14,599 bases of DNA from Oscillospiraceae bacterium (GCA_017936985.1 JAGBEM010000255.1:1-14599), one strand, 5' to 3'; counted from the stretch's first letter, positions 7,220 through 14,011 are shown. Notes: generated by a model not told the origin, from the letters alone. Program-made: numbers and translations.

Positions 7220-7420
7220 TTATTTTTCCTTGTAGTACAGTAAGCAGTGACAATAACCCTCGAAATCCGGGTCAGCGCACTGGGCCTTAAATTCCTGGCA
7301 GACACACTTGTATTCTTCCAGGCGCTCTGTCCGGCAGGGGCAGTAGCCGCCGGTTTGCTTCAGGCCTTCCCGGATGGTGCGCACAACCTCAGGATTGTCA
7401 TTCAGTCGGATTCTTCCCAT
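7220..7420 (-). CDS. Small ferredoxin:thioredoxin reductase catalytic-chain-like protein
   Basis: 66 residues with the three paired-cysteine motifs of the FTR catalytic chain: CPC (27-29), CVC (39-41) and CHC (57-59), plus an extra C48. In FTR these bind a 4Fe-4S cluster and form the redox-active disulfide that reduces thioredoxin with electrons from ferredoxin. Spacing differs from the plant enzyme (CPC-X16-CPC-X8-CHC): here it is CPC-X9-CVC-X15-CHC, and the protein is shorter. No FTR variable subunit is nearby. The upstream neighbour is a thioredoxin, the expected partner. I chose the ATG at 7420 because GAGGTG lies four bases upstream, overlapping the thioredoxin stop; an earlier in-frame TTG at 7432 is less likely. 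It is the last gene of the six-gene operon. Confidence 0.8.
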   Translation of the reverse strand: MGRIRLNDNPEVVRTIREGLKQTGGYCPCRTERLEEYKCVCQEFKAQCADPDFEGYCHCLLYYKEK

Positions 7421-7428
7421 AATACACC

Positions 7429-7743
7429 TCAATCATAAAGCAACTTCGCAATTTCTTTGTCCATGACTGCCCGCTCTCCGTGGTGCTTGCCGTCGTAGAA
7501 CAGCTTGCCTCCTCGGAAATACTTCAGTGTTGGCACTGCATAAATCCCAAACCGATCCTTGAGTTCAGGACAATGATCCACATTCACCTTGATAAACCGG
7601 AGCATGGCATAATCATTGCTCATCTCGTTGAAAATTGGCTCCAGCATTTTGCAGGGGCCACAATGCGTGCCGTAAAAGTCCACTGCAGCATAGTCTGTTT
7701 GGAGTAGCTCATCAAAAGTCTGATCTGTCGCCTCATATACCAT
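7429..7743 (-). CDS. Thioredoxin with HCGPC active site
   Basis: 104 residues, full thioredoxin length. The active site is H27-C28-G-P-C31, so the usual tryptophan before the first cysteine is histidine, and the preceding residues are YGT. The buried Asp is D22 in VDF and the cis-proline is P71 in AVPT. There is no signal peptide, so it acts in the cytosol. It starts three bases after the stop of the trigger-factor-like gene and has GGAGGG upstream. The FTR-like gene follows eight bases after its stop, suggesting reduction by a ferredoxin-dependent route rather than NADPH-thioredoxin reductase. The unusual active site may tune redox potential or partner choice. Confidence 0.93.
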   Translation of the reverse strand: MVYEATDQTFDELLQTDYAAVDFYGTHCGPCKMLEPIFNEMSNDYAMLRFIKVNVDHCPELKDRFGIYAVPTLKYFRGGKLFYDGKHHGERAVMDKEIAKLLYD

Positions 7744-7746
7744 AGC

Positions 7747-8658
7747 TCAACCCTCCAGGAACTGTTCTGTATAGGCGGTAAGCAGCGACAGTGCCTTGTC
7801 CTGCAGAAGCTTATCATAGCACATGTATCTGCCGCTTCTTTCCACCATCGCCTCCGCAGACATGTTGTTGTCCGCAGCAAGCCTCTCAAGGCCTTCCTCA
7901 CAGAAGGTCTCGGCTGCAACACCTGTCATTGTTTCCACCAGATGTCCGCAAGCCACATAGCTGCGGAACTGCGGCTCAAAGTTTGCGTACATTTTCGCCT
8001 TAGCTTGTTCCTCAGTAAGAAAGTCAAATCCCTCCTGCGGAACCGTGGGGTCTATGCCTGCCAGGACCATTGCGTTGTAGAACCGATCCACGCGATCGCT
8101 GAGCCAAGCATGCTTCTCATCCTCATCAAAGCAGAATTCAGATTTTTCAGAAATTTGCTTGATCATCTGGTATGCGATGCGCATGGCTGCGTTGACCCGC
8201 CGCTCCGGCTCATTTTGATCCCGGTACCAGCGGTAGTAGTCTTCCACCGTCTCCACATCCTTGATGCCAACAGCCTTCACCAATTCGTCTCCTATCGGCA
8301 GATTGCGGTGGCGCACAATGCGGGTGACAGTCAGCTTGACATCACCGTCAGGCGTTGCTGCTGTGCGGCTTTCACCCACCTTTGCCCCGATCAGCGCAGT
8401 TTCCATTTCTTTGGCACACAGCTTGCGGCCTGGGTAGATCAACAGTACAGCCCGGTTCCAGCGGGAAGATTCACACTCTCCCCGACAGGCTACGCTGTCC
8501 AGCAGTTCCACTGTATCTGCATCCATCTCATAAGCATGATCGTGAGACAATCTTTCCAGCTGCTGTTCGATCTCTCCGTCTGTAATACGCCACAGGGTTA
8601 TTTCAGCAGGGATTTCCCAGCTTTTGTAATCGTACATCTTTACAACTGTCGATTTCAT
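7747..8658 (-). CDS. Trigger-factor-like protein 2 (FKBP-type core, no ribosome-binding domain)
   Basis: 303 residues. Residues 51-118 match the trigger factor PPIase core in outline (IGAKVGESRTA at 90-100, then VKLTVTRIVRHRNLP). The linker VGIKDVETVEDYYRWY (130-145) resembles the trigger-factor segment after the core, and the rest is predicted helical. There is no N-terminal ribosome-docking domain and no signal peptide. It is an apparent distant paralogue of the protein at 3864-4778: similar length, same truncation, similar openings (KMYDYKSWEIP against KLYDFKEVTIP). It sits between the ABC exporter and thioredoxin genes, 18 bases after the former and three before the latter. Likely a dedicated chaperone for a product of this operon or for the exported substrate. 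AGGGGGA lies about ten bases before the ATG. Confidence 0.75.
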   Translation of the reverse strand: MKSTVVKMYDYKSWEIPAEITLWRITDGEIEQQLERLSHDHAYEMDADTVELLDSVACRGECESSRWNRAVLLIYPGRKLCAKEMETALIGAKVGESRTAATPDGDVKLTVTRIVRHRNLPIGDELVKAVGIKDVETVEDYYRWYRDQNEPERRVNAAMRIAYQMIKQISEKSEFCFDEDEKHAWLSDRVDRFYNAMVLAGIDPTVPQEGFDFLTEEQAKAKMYANFEPQFRSYVACGHLVETMTGVAAETFCEEGLERLAADNNMSAEAMVERSGRYMCYDKLLQDKALSLLTAYTEQFLEG

Positions 8659-8676
8659 ACAGGACAGTTCCCCCTT

Positions 8677-10380
8677 TTACGCACTAGATTTACAGGCGAA
8701 AGCACGGTAATACTCGTTGGAAGCCAGCATTTCCTCGGGGCTTCCTTCCGCCTCCACCTTGCCATCCTTCATAACAACGATATGGGTGGCATCACGGGTA
8801 GCTGAGTAATTATGGGCGATCATCACGGTGGTTCGGCCCTTCATAAGATTTGCCAAAGCCTGGCTGACCAACTGTTCGCTCTTAGCATCCAGATTGGAAG
8901 TTGCCTCATCCAGCAGCAGATAGTCGGGATTTCGCATCATGGCTCTGGCAATGGCAATACACTGGCGCTGGCCGCCGGAGAAGTTGGAACCACCCATTCC
9001 CACCGGCGCATCAAACCCGCCGGGGGTAGCCATGACAAAATCATAGATGTTTGCCAGTTTTGCCACATGGATCAGTTCTTCCTCTTCTACCTTTCTGCGG
9101 ACACCGTACAGGATATTTTCCCGGACAGTTCCTGATAGCAGAGGCTTATCCTGGGACACAATGGCGAAGGAGCCGCGCCAGGAGGCCAGGTCATATTTTC
9201 TAATGTCATCGTTACCGAAGCGCAGCGTGCCGATATCCGGATCATACATCCGCTCCAGAAGCTTGAACATTGTGGACTTGCCTGCACCATTCGGGCCTAC
9301 AATCGCTGTGATCTGACCCTTGGGAATCCGGAAGTTTACACCGTCCAGAACAGGCCTATCGCTATAAGAAAAACTCACATCCTCAGCCACCAGATCGGCA
9401 TCCGCAACATCAAATTCGATACCTTCCTGATTCTCGTCAGGCGTCTCCAGCAGCTCAGCAACCTTGTCAAGTCTGCCGTTGGCTTCCTTCAAAGAAGTAT
9501 AGAGCTGGAGAAGTGTCAAGAATCGAGTGCTTAATAAACTGGAAAGGGTATAGAAGCCTACAAGTCTTCCGACGGAAATAGCGCCTTCCCGAACCAGTTT
9601 GCCGCCCACAACAAAGCTGACAACAATGCCAATACCTCCGAATATCGGAATGAGGGCTGTAGTCAGGCTATTGACCAAAGAGGAAAGCAGACTGACCCGA
9701 AACTGGCAGTCAAAACGTTTTTTGCCTTCCACCTGCTCTGTGTACTCCATGCGGGAGGCTTTGATCAGCCGCAGGTTGCGAGTTCTCTCAACCAAATAGG
9801 CCAAAGAATCCGCAAAAGATACCTGGGCCTTTTTATTCGCCGCAAAGCTCAGCTTTCCCATCAAGGCGGAGATTACCAAAGTGAACGGAATGGCAATCAG
9901 CATATAGAGTGTCAGCTGGGGGTTATACTTGTACATCTGCTTGACAGTAACCGCACCGGCATATACTGCGGTGATCAGGCTGATCGCTACATTAAAATAG
10001 GTGCTGCTATAGTCACTGTCTGTGGTGATCCGGCTGACCAAAGAGTCACCACTTTCCAGATCATAATGGCGCGAAGGAAGATGCATGAGTTTGTTCCACA
10101 GCTTGTTCCGAACACCATAGCTCAGCTTCTGATCGTTCCAGCCTTTAATATAATTCATTGAGATCGACAGCAGCGAATTGATCATCAAAACCACGATAAA
10201 CCGAACTAATTGTTCTGTCTTGATAGCATTTTGACTGGTATCAATGATATCTGCTGTCAGGGTAGCCTGCTCTAAAAAGATATATGATTCAAGAATATTC
10301 AGAATCAGAAGTACAGCAAGCATTATCCAAGGAATCTGGACACCCTTGAAAATGTTTTGATAGCGCTTTACTCTTTTCAT
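8677..10380 (-). CDS. ABC exporter half-transporter, subunit 2
   Basis: 567 residues: about six membrane helices (1-300) fused to one ATPase domain. Motifs are Walker A GPNGAGKST (362-370), Q-loop Q410, signature FSGGQ (467-471), Walker B YLLLDE with catalytic E492, and H-loop H523, all intact. The residue after GGQRQ in the signature helix is Cys (C474) where Arg is usual. I chose the ATG at 10380: it overlaps the preceding transporter's stop (ATGA) and has GGAGGTG eight bases upstream; a start further up at 10434 would lie inside the other gene without such a site. Adjacent, coupled and non-identical half-transporters normally form a heterodimer. Substrate cannot be read from sequence; drugs, peptides, lipids and thiols are all handled by this class. 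Confidence 0.93.
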   Translation of the reverse strand: MKRVKRYQNIFKGVQIPWIMLAVLLILNILESYIFLEQATLTADIIDTSQNAIKTEQLVRFIVVLMINSLLSISMNYIKGWNDQKLSYGVRNKLWNKLMHLPSRHYDLESGDSLVSRITTDSDYSSTYFNVAISLITAVYAGAVTVKQMYKYNPQLTLYMLIAIPFTLVISALMGKLSFAANKKAQVSFADSLAYLVERTRNLRLIKASRMEYTEQVEGKKRFDCQFRVSLLSSLVNSLTTALIPIFGGIGIVVSFVVGGKLVREGAISVGRLVGFYTLSSLLSTRFLTLLQLYTSLKEANGRLDKVAELLETPDENQEGIEFDVADADLVAEDVSFSYSDRPVLDGVNFRIPKGQITAIVGPNGAGKSTMFKLLERMYDPDIGTLRFGNDDIRKYDLASWRGSFAIVSQDKPLLSGTVRENILYGVRRKVEEEELIHVAKLANIYDFVMATPGGFDAPVGMGGSNFSGGQRQCIAIARAMMRNPDYLLLDEATSNLDAKSEQLVSQALANLMKGRTTVMIAHNYSATRDATHIVVMKDGKVEAEGSPEEMLASNEYYRAFACKSSA

Positions 10381-12140
10381 ACCTGCTGCACCTCCATTTG
10401 CTGAGTTGTTACCATCTCCTGGAACAGAGGACAAGTCACAAGCATCTGATCATAGGTGCCCTGTCCAACGATCTCGCCGTTATGCAGCACCACAATCTGG
10501 TCCATGTCGGAAACCAGCGACATATCATGAGTAACCATTAGCATAGGCTTGCCCCGGAACAAGCGGAATATGGTCTCTTTCACCTTCTGCGCCGTTTTCG
10601 CATCCAGCGCAGAAGTGGGTTCATCCAATAGCAGTACATCAGCATCCCGCAGGAACTCCCGGGCGAGCACCAGTCTCTGCCGCTGACCGCCGGACATGGA
10701 TGCTCCGTCAGCGGTGATTTTTCCATCCAATTCTCCGGGCATCTTCTGAATAAACTCCCAAGCACCTGCATTTTGGGCTGCCGCAATGATTTCCTCGTCG
10801 GTAACCGCCCGCTTGATACCGTAGGTCAGCACCTCCCGAACCGATCCGCTGAATACCCCAGCATCCTGCTGCACATAGGAATATTTGCTCCGGAGCTGTC
10901 CAAGGGACAAATCCTTCACATTCTGGTTATCAATGGTAATACTTCCCTTGTCGGTTTCATAAAAACGCTCCAGAAGGTTTAGTATGGTAGTCTTGCCACT
11001 GCCAGTCAGGCCCACAATTGCCGTAGCGCTACCTTCCGGAACGGTGAAGGACACATTTTTGAGTGCCTGCTTCTCGCCATAAGAAAAGGTAACATTTTTG
11101 AAAGCAATCGCAGAACAAGTGCTACAAGCCGGCTCCGATGTACAAGCACCCTTAGCCTCCGCTTCTGTTTGTTCCTTAGGTGCTTCTACGATATCCACCA
11201 CGCGGGCCGCTTGTCCCTGAATTGTTTTCAACTGTTGCCAGGTGTGGATCAGATCGCCGACCCTAAGGTTGATCGTGCTGGAGAAGAGGAAAAATGCGAC
11301 CCAATCCGCAGCGGTGATCCGGCCCTGCTGCAGCAAAATGGCGCCAAAAATGATATTGGCCATATGCTGGAGCAGGTTTATTACTGTTGCGATTCCTGAG
11401 TCTGCACATGCAACCCTGGTGCTGCGCATCTGGGCATCAAACAAATTCTTCGAGGCAGCCTGGCCATTCTTGAGTTCCTCTTTTTCCGTGCAGAATTGCT
11501 TGATTAACGGAAGATTCTTTACGCGCTCACCCAAATAACCAGTGAGCACACCGATACGATGGTAAATGCCCGCCTGCGCTTTGTACATCCAGTGGCTCAC
11601 AACCACCATATAAATATACTTTATCGGAATCAGAACAAGAATCGGCAGCAAAAGAAGCCGATCAAAATCCCCAATAACAACCAGTGCGGCGACGATATAG
11701 TAGATTGTAGGGATCACACTAACGATCAGATACGCGAGACCTCCAATGCCTGCTTCCAGATCGTTGGTGATAGCCGAGGTCAAAGCAGTGGGAGTATGGC
11801 GATCATAATAGTCCGTACGGATACGAACCATCTCTCCCCACACCTTATTCCTGGCATTGCGAACAGACCAGTTTCTGGAAACACCAAGAAGGCCAAAGTC
11901 CACAAGTAGCACCAATGCATAAAGAATATAGTAGATTATCGCATCCCGCAGAGCGGAGGCCTCCAGATTTCCGGACATCAGTGAAGTCGTGGTAGTGGGC
12001 AGCAGCAGCGTAACTTGACTGTACAACATCTCAAAAGCAAATGCAACCAAAAGAACCAGCCAAGGCAAATCAATCCGACGAATCATTCGGAAAAATGCCG
12101 CCCAACTACCGGTTTTCTTTGCTTCTTTCGTCCGTTTCAT
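10377..12140 (-). CDS. ABC exporter half-transporter, subunit 1
   Basis: 587 residues: membrane domain (about 1-305) and ATPase domain. Walker A GLTGSGKTT (377-385), Q-loop Q424, signature MSGGQ (482-486), Walker B VLLLDE with E507 in DEPTS, H-loop H538. Catalytic residues are intact, so neither half of the pair shows the degenerate site common in heterodimeric exporters. The linker joining the two domains holds three cysteines (C333, C339, C342; CX5CX2C), unusual for this family. I chose the ATG at 12140, with GGGAG nine bases upstream, over a GTG at 12167 that would overlap the lipoprotein gene. The gap to the lipoprotein stop is 23 bases, and the next transporter gene overlaps by four. Confidence 0.93.
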   Translation of the reverse strand: MKRTKEAKKTGSWAAFFRMIRRIDLPWLVLLVAFAFEMLYSQVTLLLPTTTTSLMSGNLEASALRDAIIYYILYALVLLVDFGLLGVSRNWSVRNARNKVWGEMVRIRTDYYDRHTPTALTSAITNDLEAGIGGLAYLIVSVIPTIYYIVAALVVIGDFDRLLLLPILVLIPIKYIYMVVVSHWMYKAQAGIYHRIGVLTGYLGERVKNLPLIKQFCTEKEELKNGQAASKNLFDAQMRSTRVACADSGIATVINLLQHMANIIFGAILLQQGRITAADWVAFFLFSSTINLRVGDLIHTWQQLKTIQGQAARVVDIVEAPKEQTEAEAKGACTSEPACSTCSAIAFKNVTFSYGEKQALKNVSFTVPEGSATAIVGLTGSGKTTILNLLERFYETDKGSITIDNQNVKDLSLGQLRSKYSYVQQDAGVFSGSVREVLTYGIKRAVTDEEIIAAAQNAGAWEFIQKMPGELDGKITADGASMSGGQRQRLVLAREFLRDADVLLLDEPTSALDAKTAQKVKETIFRLFRGKPMLMVTHDMSLVSDMDQIVVLHNGEIVGQGTYDQMLVTCPLFQEMVTTQQMEVQQV

Positions 12141-12163
12141 GGCAGTCTTCTCCCAACTGCGGA

Positions 12164-12727
12164 TCACTCTAACATGGTGCCGCCGCTGTAGGTCTTATAA
12201 TATTCCATATAAGCACTGGCAGTAGCCTCAGAAATAACTCCGTTGGCCAGGAAGGAAATCAGCATAGCTTCTGCGGTGTCAGCTGCAGCAAAGCTGTAGA
12301 GCACGCAGGGATCCTCTTCTGCTGCGGTCAGAGCTGTACCGAAAGAAGCATACAGTTCAATAACCGCCTGAGCATTCTCCGCAGTATCACAGACCATAAA
12401 TTCATAGCATCCGACAGGAATGTCGTTTTCGTCAGCATACATAATGGAATACATCGCCTTCACACCATAGCTTGCTGCGGTAGCAACACTGGCACTGGTT
12501 TCATTACAGAACAGCGCATAGCGGGTCTTAAATGTCAGGTCTTCAGGGTCCGTAAAGGTATAGTTGTCGCTCATCTTAATGGAGGTATCCACTTCACCTG
12601 CGGTGCTGCTGGGATTGGGATCGCCCTGGGGTGCAGCAGTGGTGGTGGGGGTGGTGAACAGGTCACAGCCTGCCAGCAGAGTAAGGAGCATTGCCATGCT
12701 CAGGATTGCGCAAAACAGTTTCTTCAT
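12164..12727 (-). CDS. Cysteine-containing lipoprotein, first gene of the exporter operon
   Basis: 187 residues. A type II signal peptide ends in LLAGC with lipidated C21, so the protein should be anchored on the outer face of the membrane. A Thr/Pro/Ser-rich tether follows (about 25-50), then a globular domain of about 125 residues that I do not recognise. The mature domain contains four further cysteines (in LFCNE, VGCYE, MVCDT, DPCVL), notable in an operon with thioredoxin and FTR-like genes. The ATG at 12727 has GGAGG eight bases upstream; the frame extends further up but without a site. It may bind or present the substrate of the transporter, or sense its environment. Its own promoter lies just upstream. 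Confidence 0.85.
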   Translation of the reverse strand: MKKLFCAILSMAMLLTLLAGCDLFTTPTTTAAPQGDPNPSSTAGEVDTSIKMSDNYTFTDPEDLTFKTRYALFCNETSASVATAASYGVKAMYSIMYADENDIPVGCYEFMVCDTAENAQAVIELYASFGTALTAAEEDPCVLYSFAAADTAEAMLISFLANGVISEATASAYMEYYKTYSGGTMLE

Positions 12728-12755
12728 TTTTGAGTCCTCCAAATAAATAGTTTGC

Positions 12756-12809
12756 CCGTAATGATTTACGGCTTGCCCATATTGTACAATTTGTTCAGAA
12801 AGATCGCAA
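12756..12809 (-). promoter_or_regulatory. Promoter and possible operators of the six-gene exporter operon
   Basis: Minus strand: -35 TTGCGA (12809-12804), 17-base spacer, -10 TACAAT (12786-12781). The -10 lies inside a perfect 10-base palindrome ATTGTACAAT (12781-12790). Just downstream of the predicted start is an inverted repeat CCGTAA-TGAT-TTACGG (12756-12771), itself flanked by a direct repeat TTGCCC. Both are well placed for repressor binding or, for the second, an mRNA hairpin. Confidence 0.6.
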
Positions 12810-13080
12810 TGGGGCAAAACGCATTCCGCTCTTACGCGTGTTAATTCGGAGCAAATGCTGTATCATTTGGGCCGTTTTCGTTTCCGATGTTTCATATTTA
12901 GAAAACATGTGTTTTCTTGAAGTGGACATTTTCTGTGATAATCCACATGGAAAGGACGTAGACTTGGATTATTATAGTGCAAAATGTACATTTTCAGACA
13001 TTGGTGCTTATATCTCGACGGCAACTCCCCTGCCATTCAATGCCTGATGCTAACCTGTTTTGTGAAATCAATGAATTTTA
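12810..13080. other. Intergenic region with palindromes, no supported gene
   Basis: Between the exporter promoter and the next minus-strand stop I see no supported gene. There are three inverted repeats: GAAAACA-TG-TGTTTTC (12901-12916), GTGGA/TCCAC (12922-12926, 12942-12946) and the perfect 14-base palindrome AAAATGTACATTTT (12981-12994). The last shares its TGTACA core with the palindrome on the exporter -10 box. A plus-strand frame at 12838-13047 starts at GTG with no ribosome-binding site. No clear intrinsic terminator follows the gene ending at 13081. Confidence 0.45.
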
Positions 13081-13641
13081 TTACTTATATAAACAGAAAT
13101 AATATTCTGCCATATTGCATTCATCGCTGGCGTTATACTCAATTAACCCCTGACGGATAATATCTTCGTGACGAGCTGCAAACTTTGCATCTTCCTCATA
13201 TCCATCTTCGTCGATGTCGCCATAGCTATCTCTACTGTGTACTTGAATGGTCAGCGGACAGTAGTATTTGGTTGTAACCGACGGGGGATATGCTTCTGTC
13301 AGCATTCTGTTGAGCTGCTCATAGGAGGCAAGTCCTTCGACTTTGACGGTGTTCTCGAACTCTCGTCTGTTCAGATAAGGGAGATTATGCATCAGAGCGA
13401 TAGTGTCATTGAACGTATGGAATCGAAAGCCGGTAGGTATGGCTTTCGCAATTGCATTTTCAACAACACCTCTACAGTCGAGAGTGAATGAGAGAGCTTT
13501 GTCGGATTCCTCATTATATTTGATGTCATTCGCACTTGCGTGATATGCACCCAAATATGCAAGGGCACCAGCTAACTGTCTACGTTCTACGGGAAGCTGA
13601 ACGCTTGCCGTATAGTTGCCGTTAGAAATAATTGCTTTCAT
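13081..13641 (-). CDS. Unrecognised 186-residue acidic protein, mobile-element-type
   Basis: 186 residues with no signal peptide or membrane segment. I do not recognise a named domain with confidence. The opening (KAIISNGNYTASVQLPVE) and the closing acidic stretch (DSYGDIDEDGYEED about 137-150, ending AEYYFCLYK) give me the impression of conserved proteins carried on conjugative elements of gut Clostridia, but that is memory, not proof. An acidic DNA-mimic (antirestriction-like) role is possible, but nothing seen demonstrates it. The ATG at 13641 has AAAGGAAA about eight bases upstream. The gene is preceded by a leader peptide and a terminator-like hairpin, so it is probably controlled by attenuation. 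The AT-rich flank differs from the neighbouring genes, consistent with acquisition. Confidence 0.75.
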   Translation of the reverse strand: MKAIISNGNYTASVQLPVERRQLAGALAYLGAYHASANDIKYNEESDKALSFTLDCRGVVENAIAKAIPTGFRFHTFNDTIALMHNLPYLNRREFENTVKVEGLASYEQLNRMLTEAYPPSVTTKYYCPLTIQVHSRDSYGDIDEDGYEEDAKFAARHEDIIRQGLIEYNASDECNMAEYYFCLYK

Positions 13642-13663
13642 GATAGTTTCCTTTCTGTGATAA

Positions 13664-13704
13664 TAAAAAATGCCCGACTCTCTTTGTTTAGAGAATCGGG
13701 CATT
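13664..13704 (-). terminator. Leader terminator (attenuator) before the 186-residue protein gene
   Basis: Arms 13704-13691 and 13682-13669 form a 14-pair stem with a single wobble and an 8-base loop, followed on the minus strand by TTTTTT. It ends 23 bases before the gene's ATG, so transcripts arriving from the right would be cut before the gene unless the stem is prevented from forming. Confidence 0.8.
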
Positions 13705-13705
13705 A

Positions 13706-13750
13706 CTACAAATAATTTTTTATTTGAGGGGGAGAGCGTGAAGATGCCAT
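13706..13750 (-). CDS. Putative 14-residue leader peptide (MASSRSPPQIKNYL)
   Basis: ATG at 13750 with AAAGGA nine bases upstream, fourteen codons, and TAG at 13708-13706. The stop codon lies one base before the attenuator stem, so a ribosome paused near the end of this peptide would cover the first arm and stop the terminator forming. That is the arrangement of ribosome-mediated attenuation, as in leaders of antibiotic-inducible genes. The peptide has a Pro-Pro pair (7-8), a known slow point in translation. It is not known to be translated; this rests on position and ribosome-binding site only. Confidence 0.5.
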   Translation of the reverse strand: MASSRSPPQIKNYL

Positions 13751-13805
13751 TTTGAGTTTTCCTTTCAAGACATATTTTTTTAACAAAGATTTTTTTGCAA
13801 ATAAC

Positions 13806-13852
13806 GAAAAAAGGGGAGATATCTGCGATGAAAAATCACAAATATCTCCCCT
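13806..13852 (-). terminator. Second minus-strand terminator upstream of the leader
   Basis: AGGGGAGATAT (13812-13822) pairs perfectly with ATATCTCCCCT (13842-13852). On the minus strand the stem runs into TTTTTTCG. It would stop leftward transcription about 60 bases before the leader peptide, so the leader needs its own promoter between about 13805 and 13760 (only weak candidates, such as TTGCAA at 13800-13795) or controlled readthrough. Confidence 0.75.
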
Positions 13853-13899
13853 AAAAAGGCATGGGAAAGGTTCATTTCCGGTCCTTAGCCCTAAAACGC

Positions 13900-14011
13900 C
13901 GATTGGCATCTTTTTATTTGCACTAAAATCCGATTTTCAAAAAAGTGAGGAAAACGGCGGAAAACGAAGAAAACCCGAGAAAATCTCGGGTTTTTCGGTT
14001 GGCATCTTTTT
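13900..14011. repeat. Imperfect 16-base direct repeat
   Basis: CGATTGGCATCTTTTT (13900-13915) and CGGTTGGCATCTTTTT (13996-14011) differ at one base and lie 96 bases apart, bracketing the tRNA terminator. The core TGGCATCTT also occurs inverted at 13743-13751, at the leader-peptide start. The repeats may reflect a local duplication or recombination scar. Confidence 0.5.
13972..13995 (-). terminator. Terminator of tRNA-Cys (bidirectional)
   Basis: AACCCGAGA (13972-13980), loop AAA, TCTCGGGTT (13984-13992): nine perfect pairs flanked by T runs on both strands. It lies 30 bases past the 3' end of the leftward tRNA gene. Confidence 0.88.

Noticed and set aside
7942..8805. 287-codon plus-strand frame opposite trigger-factor-like gene 2
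   Set aside because: Antisense shadow, with no start signal; the minus-strand operon explains the region.
8677..12140. Degenerate nucleotide site in the ABC pair
   Set aside because: Both halves keep Walker A, the Walker B glutamate and the H-loop histidine, so no inactive site can be claimed.
12838..13047. 69-codon plus-strand frame in the intergenic region
   Set aside because: GTG start without a ribosome-binding site, no recognisable protein features, and it overlaps palindromes.
13706..13909. 67-codon minus-strand protein extending the leader peptide upstream
   Set aside because: The longer frame runs through a strong terminator and lacks a ribosome-binding site; only the last 14 codons have one.
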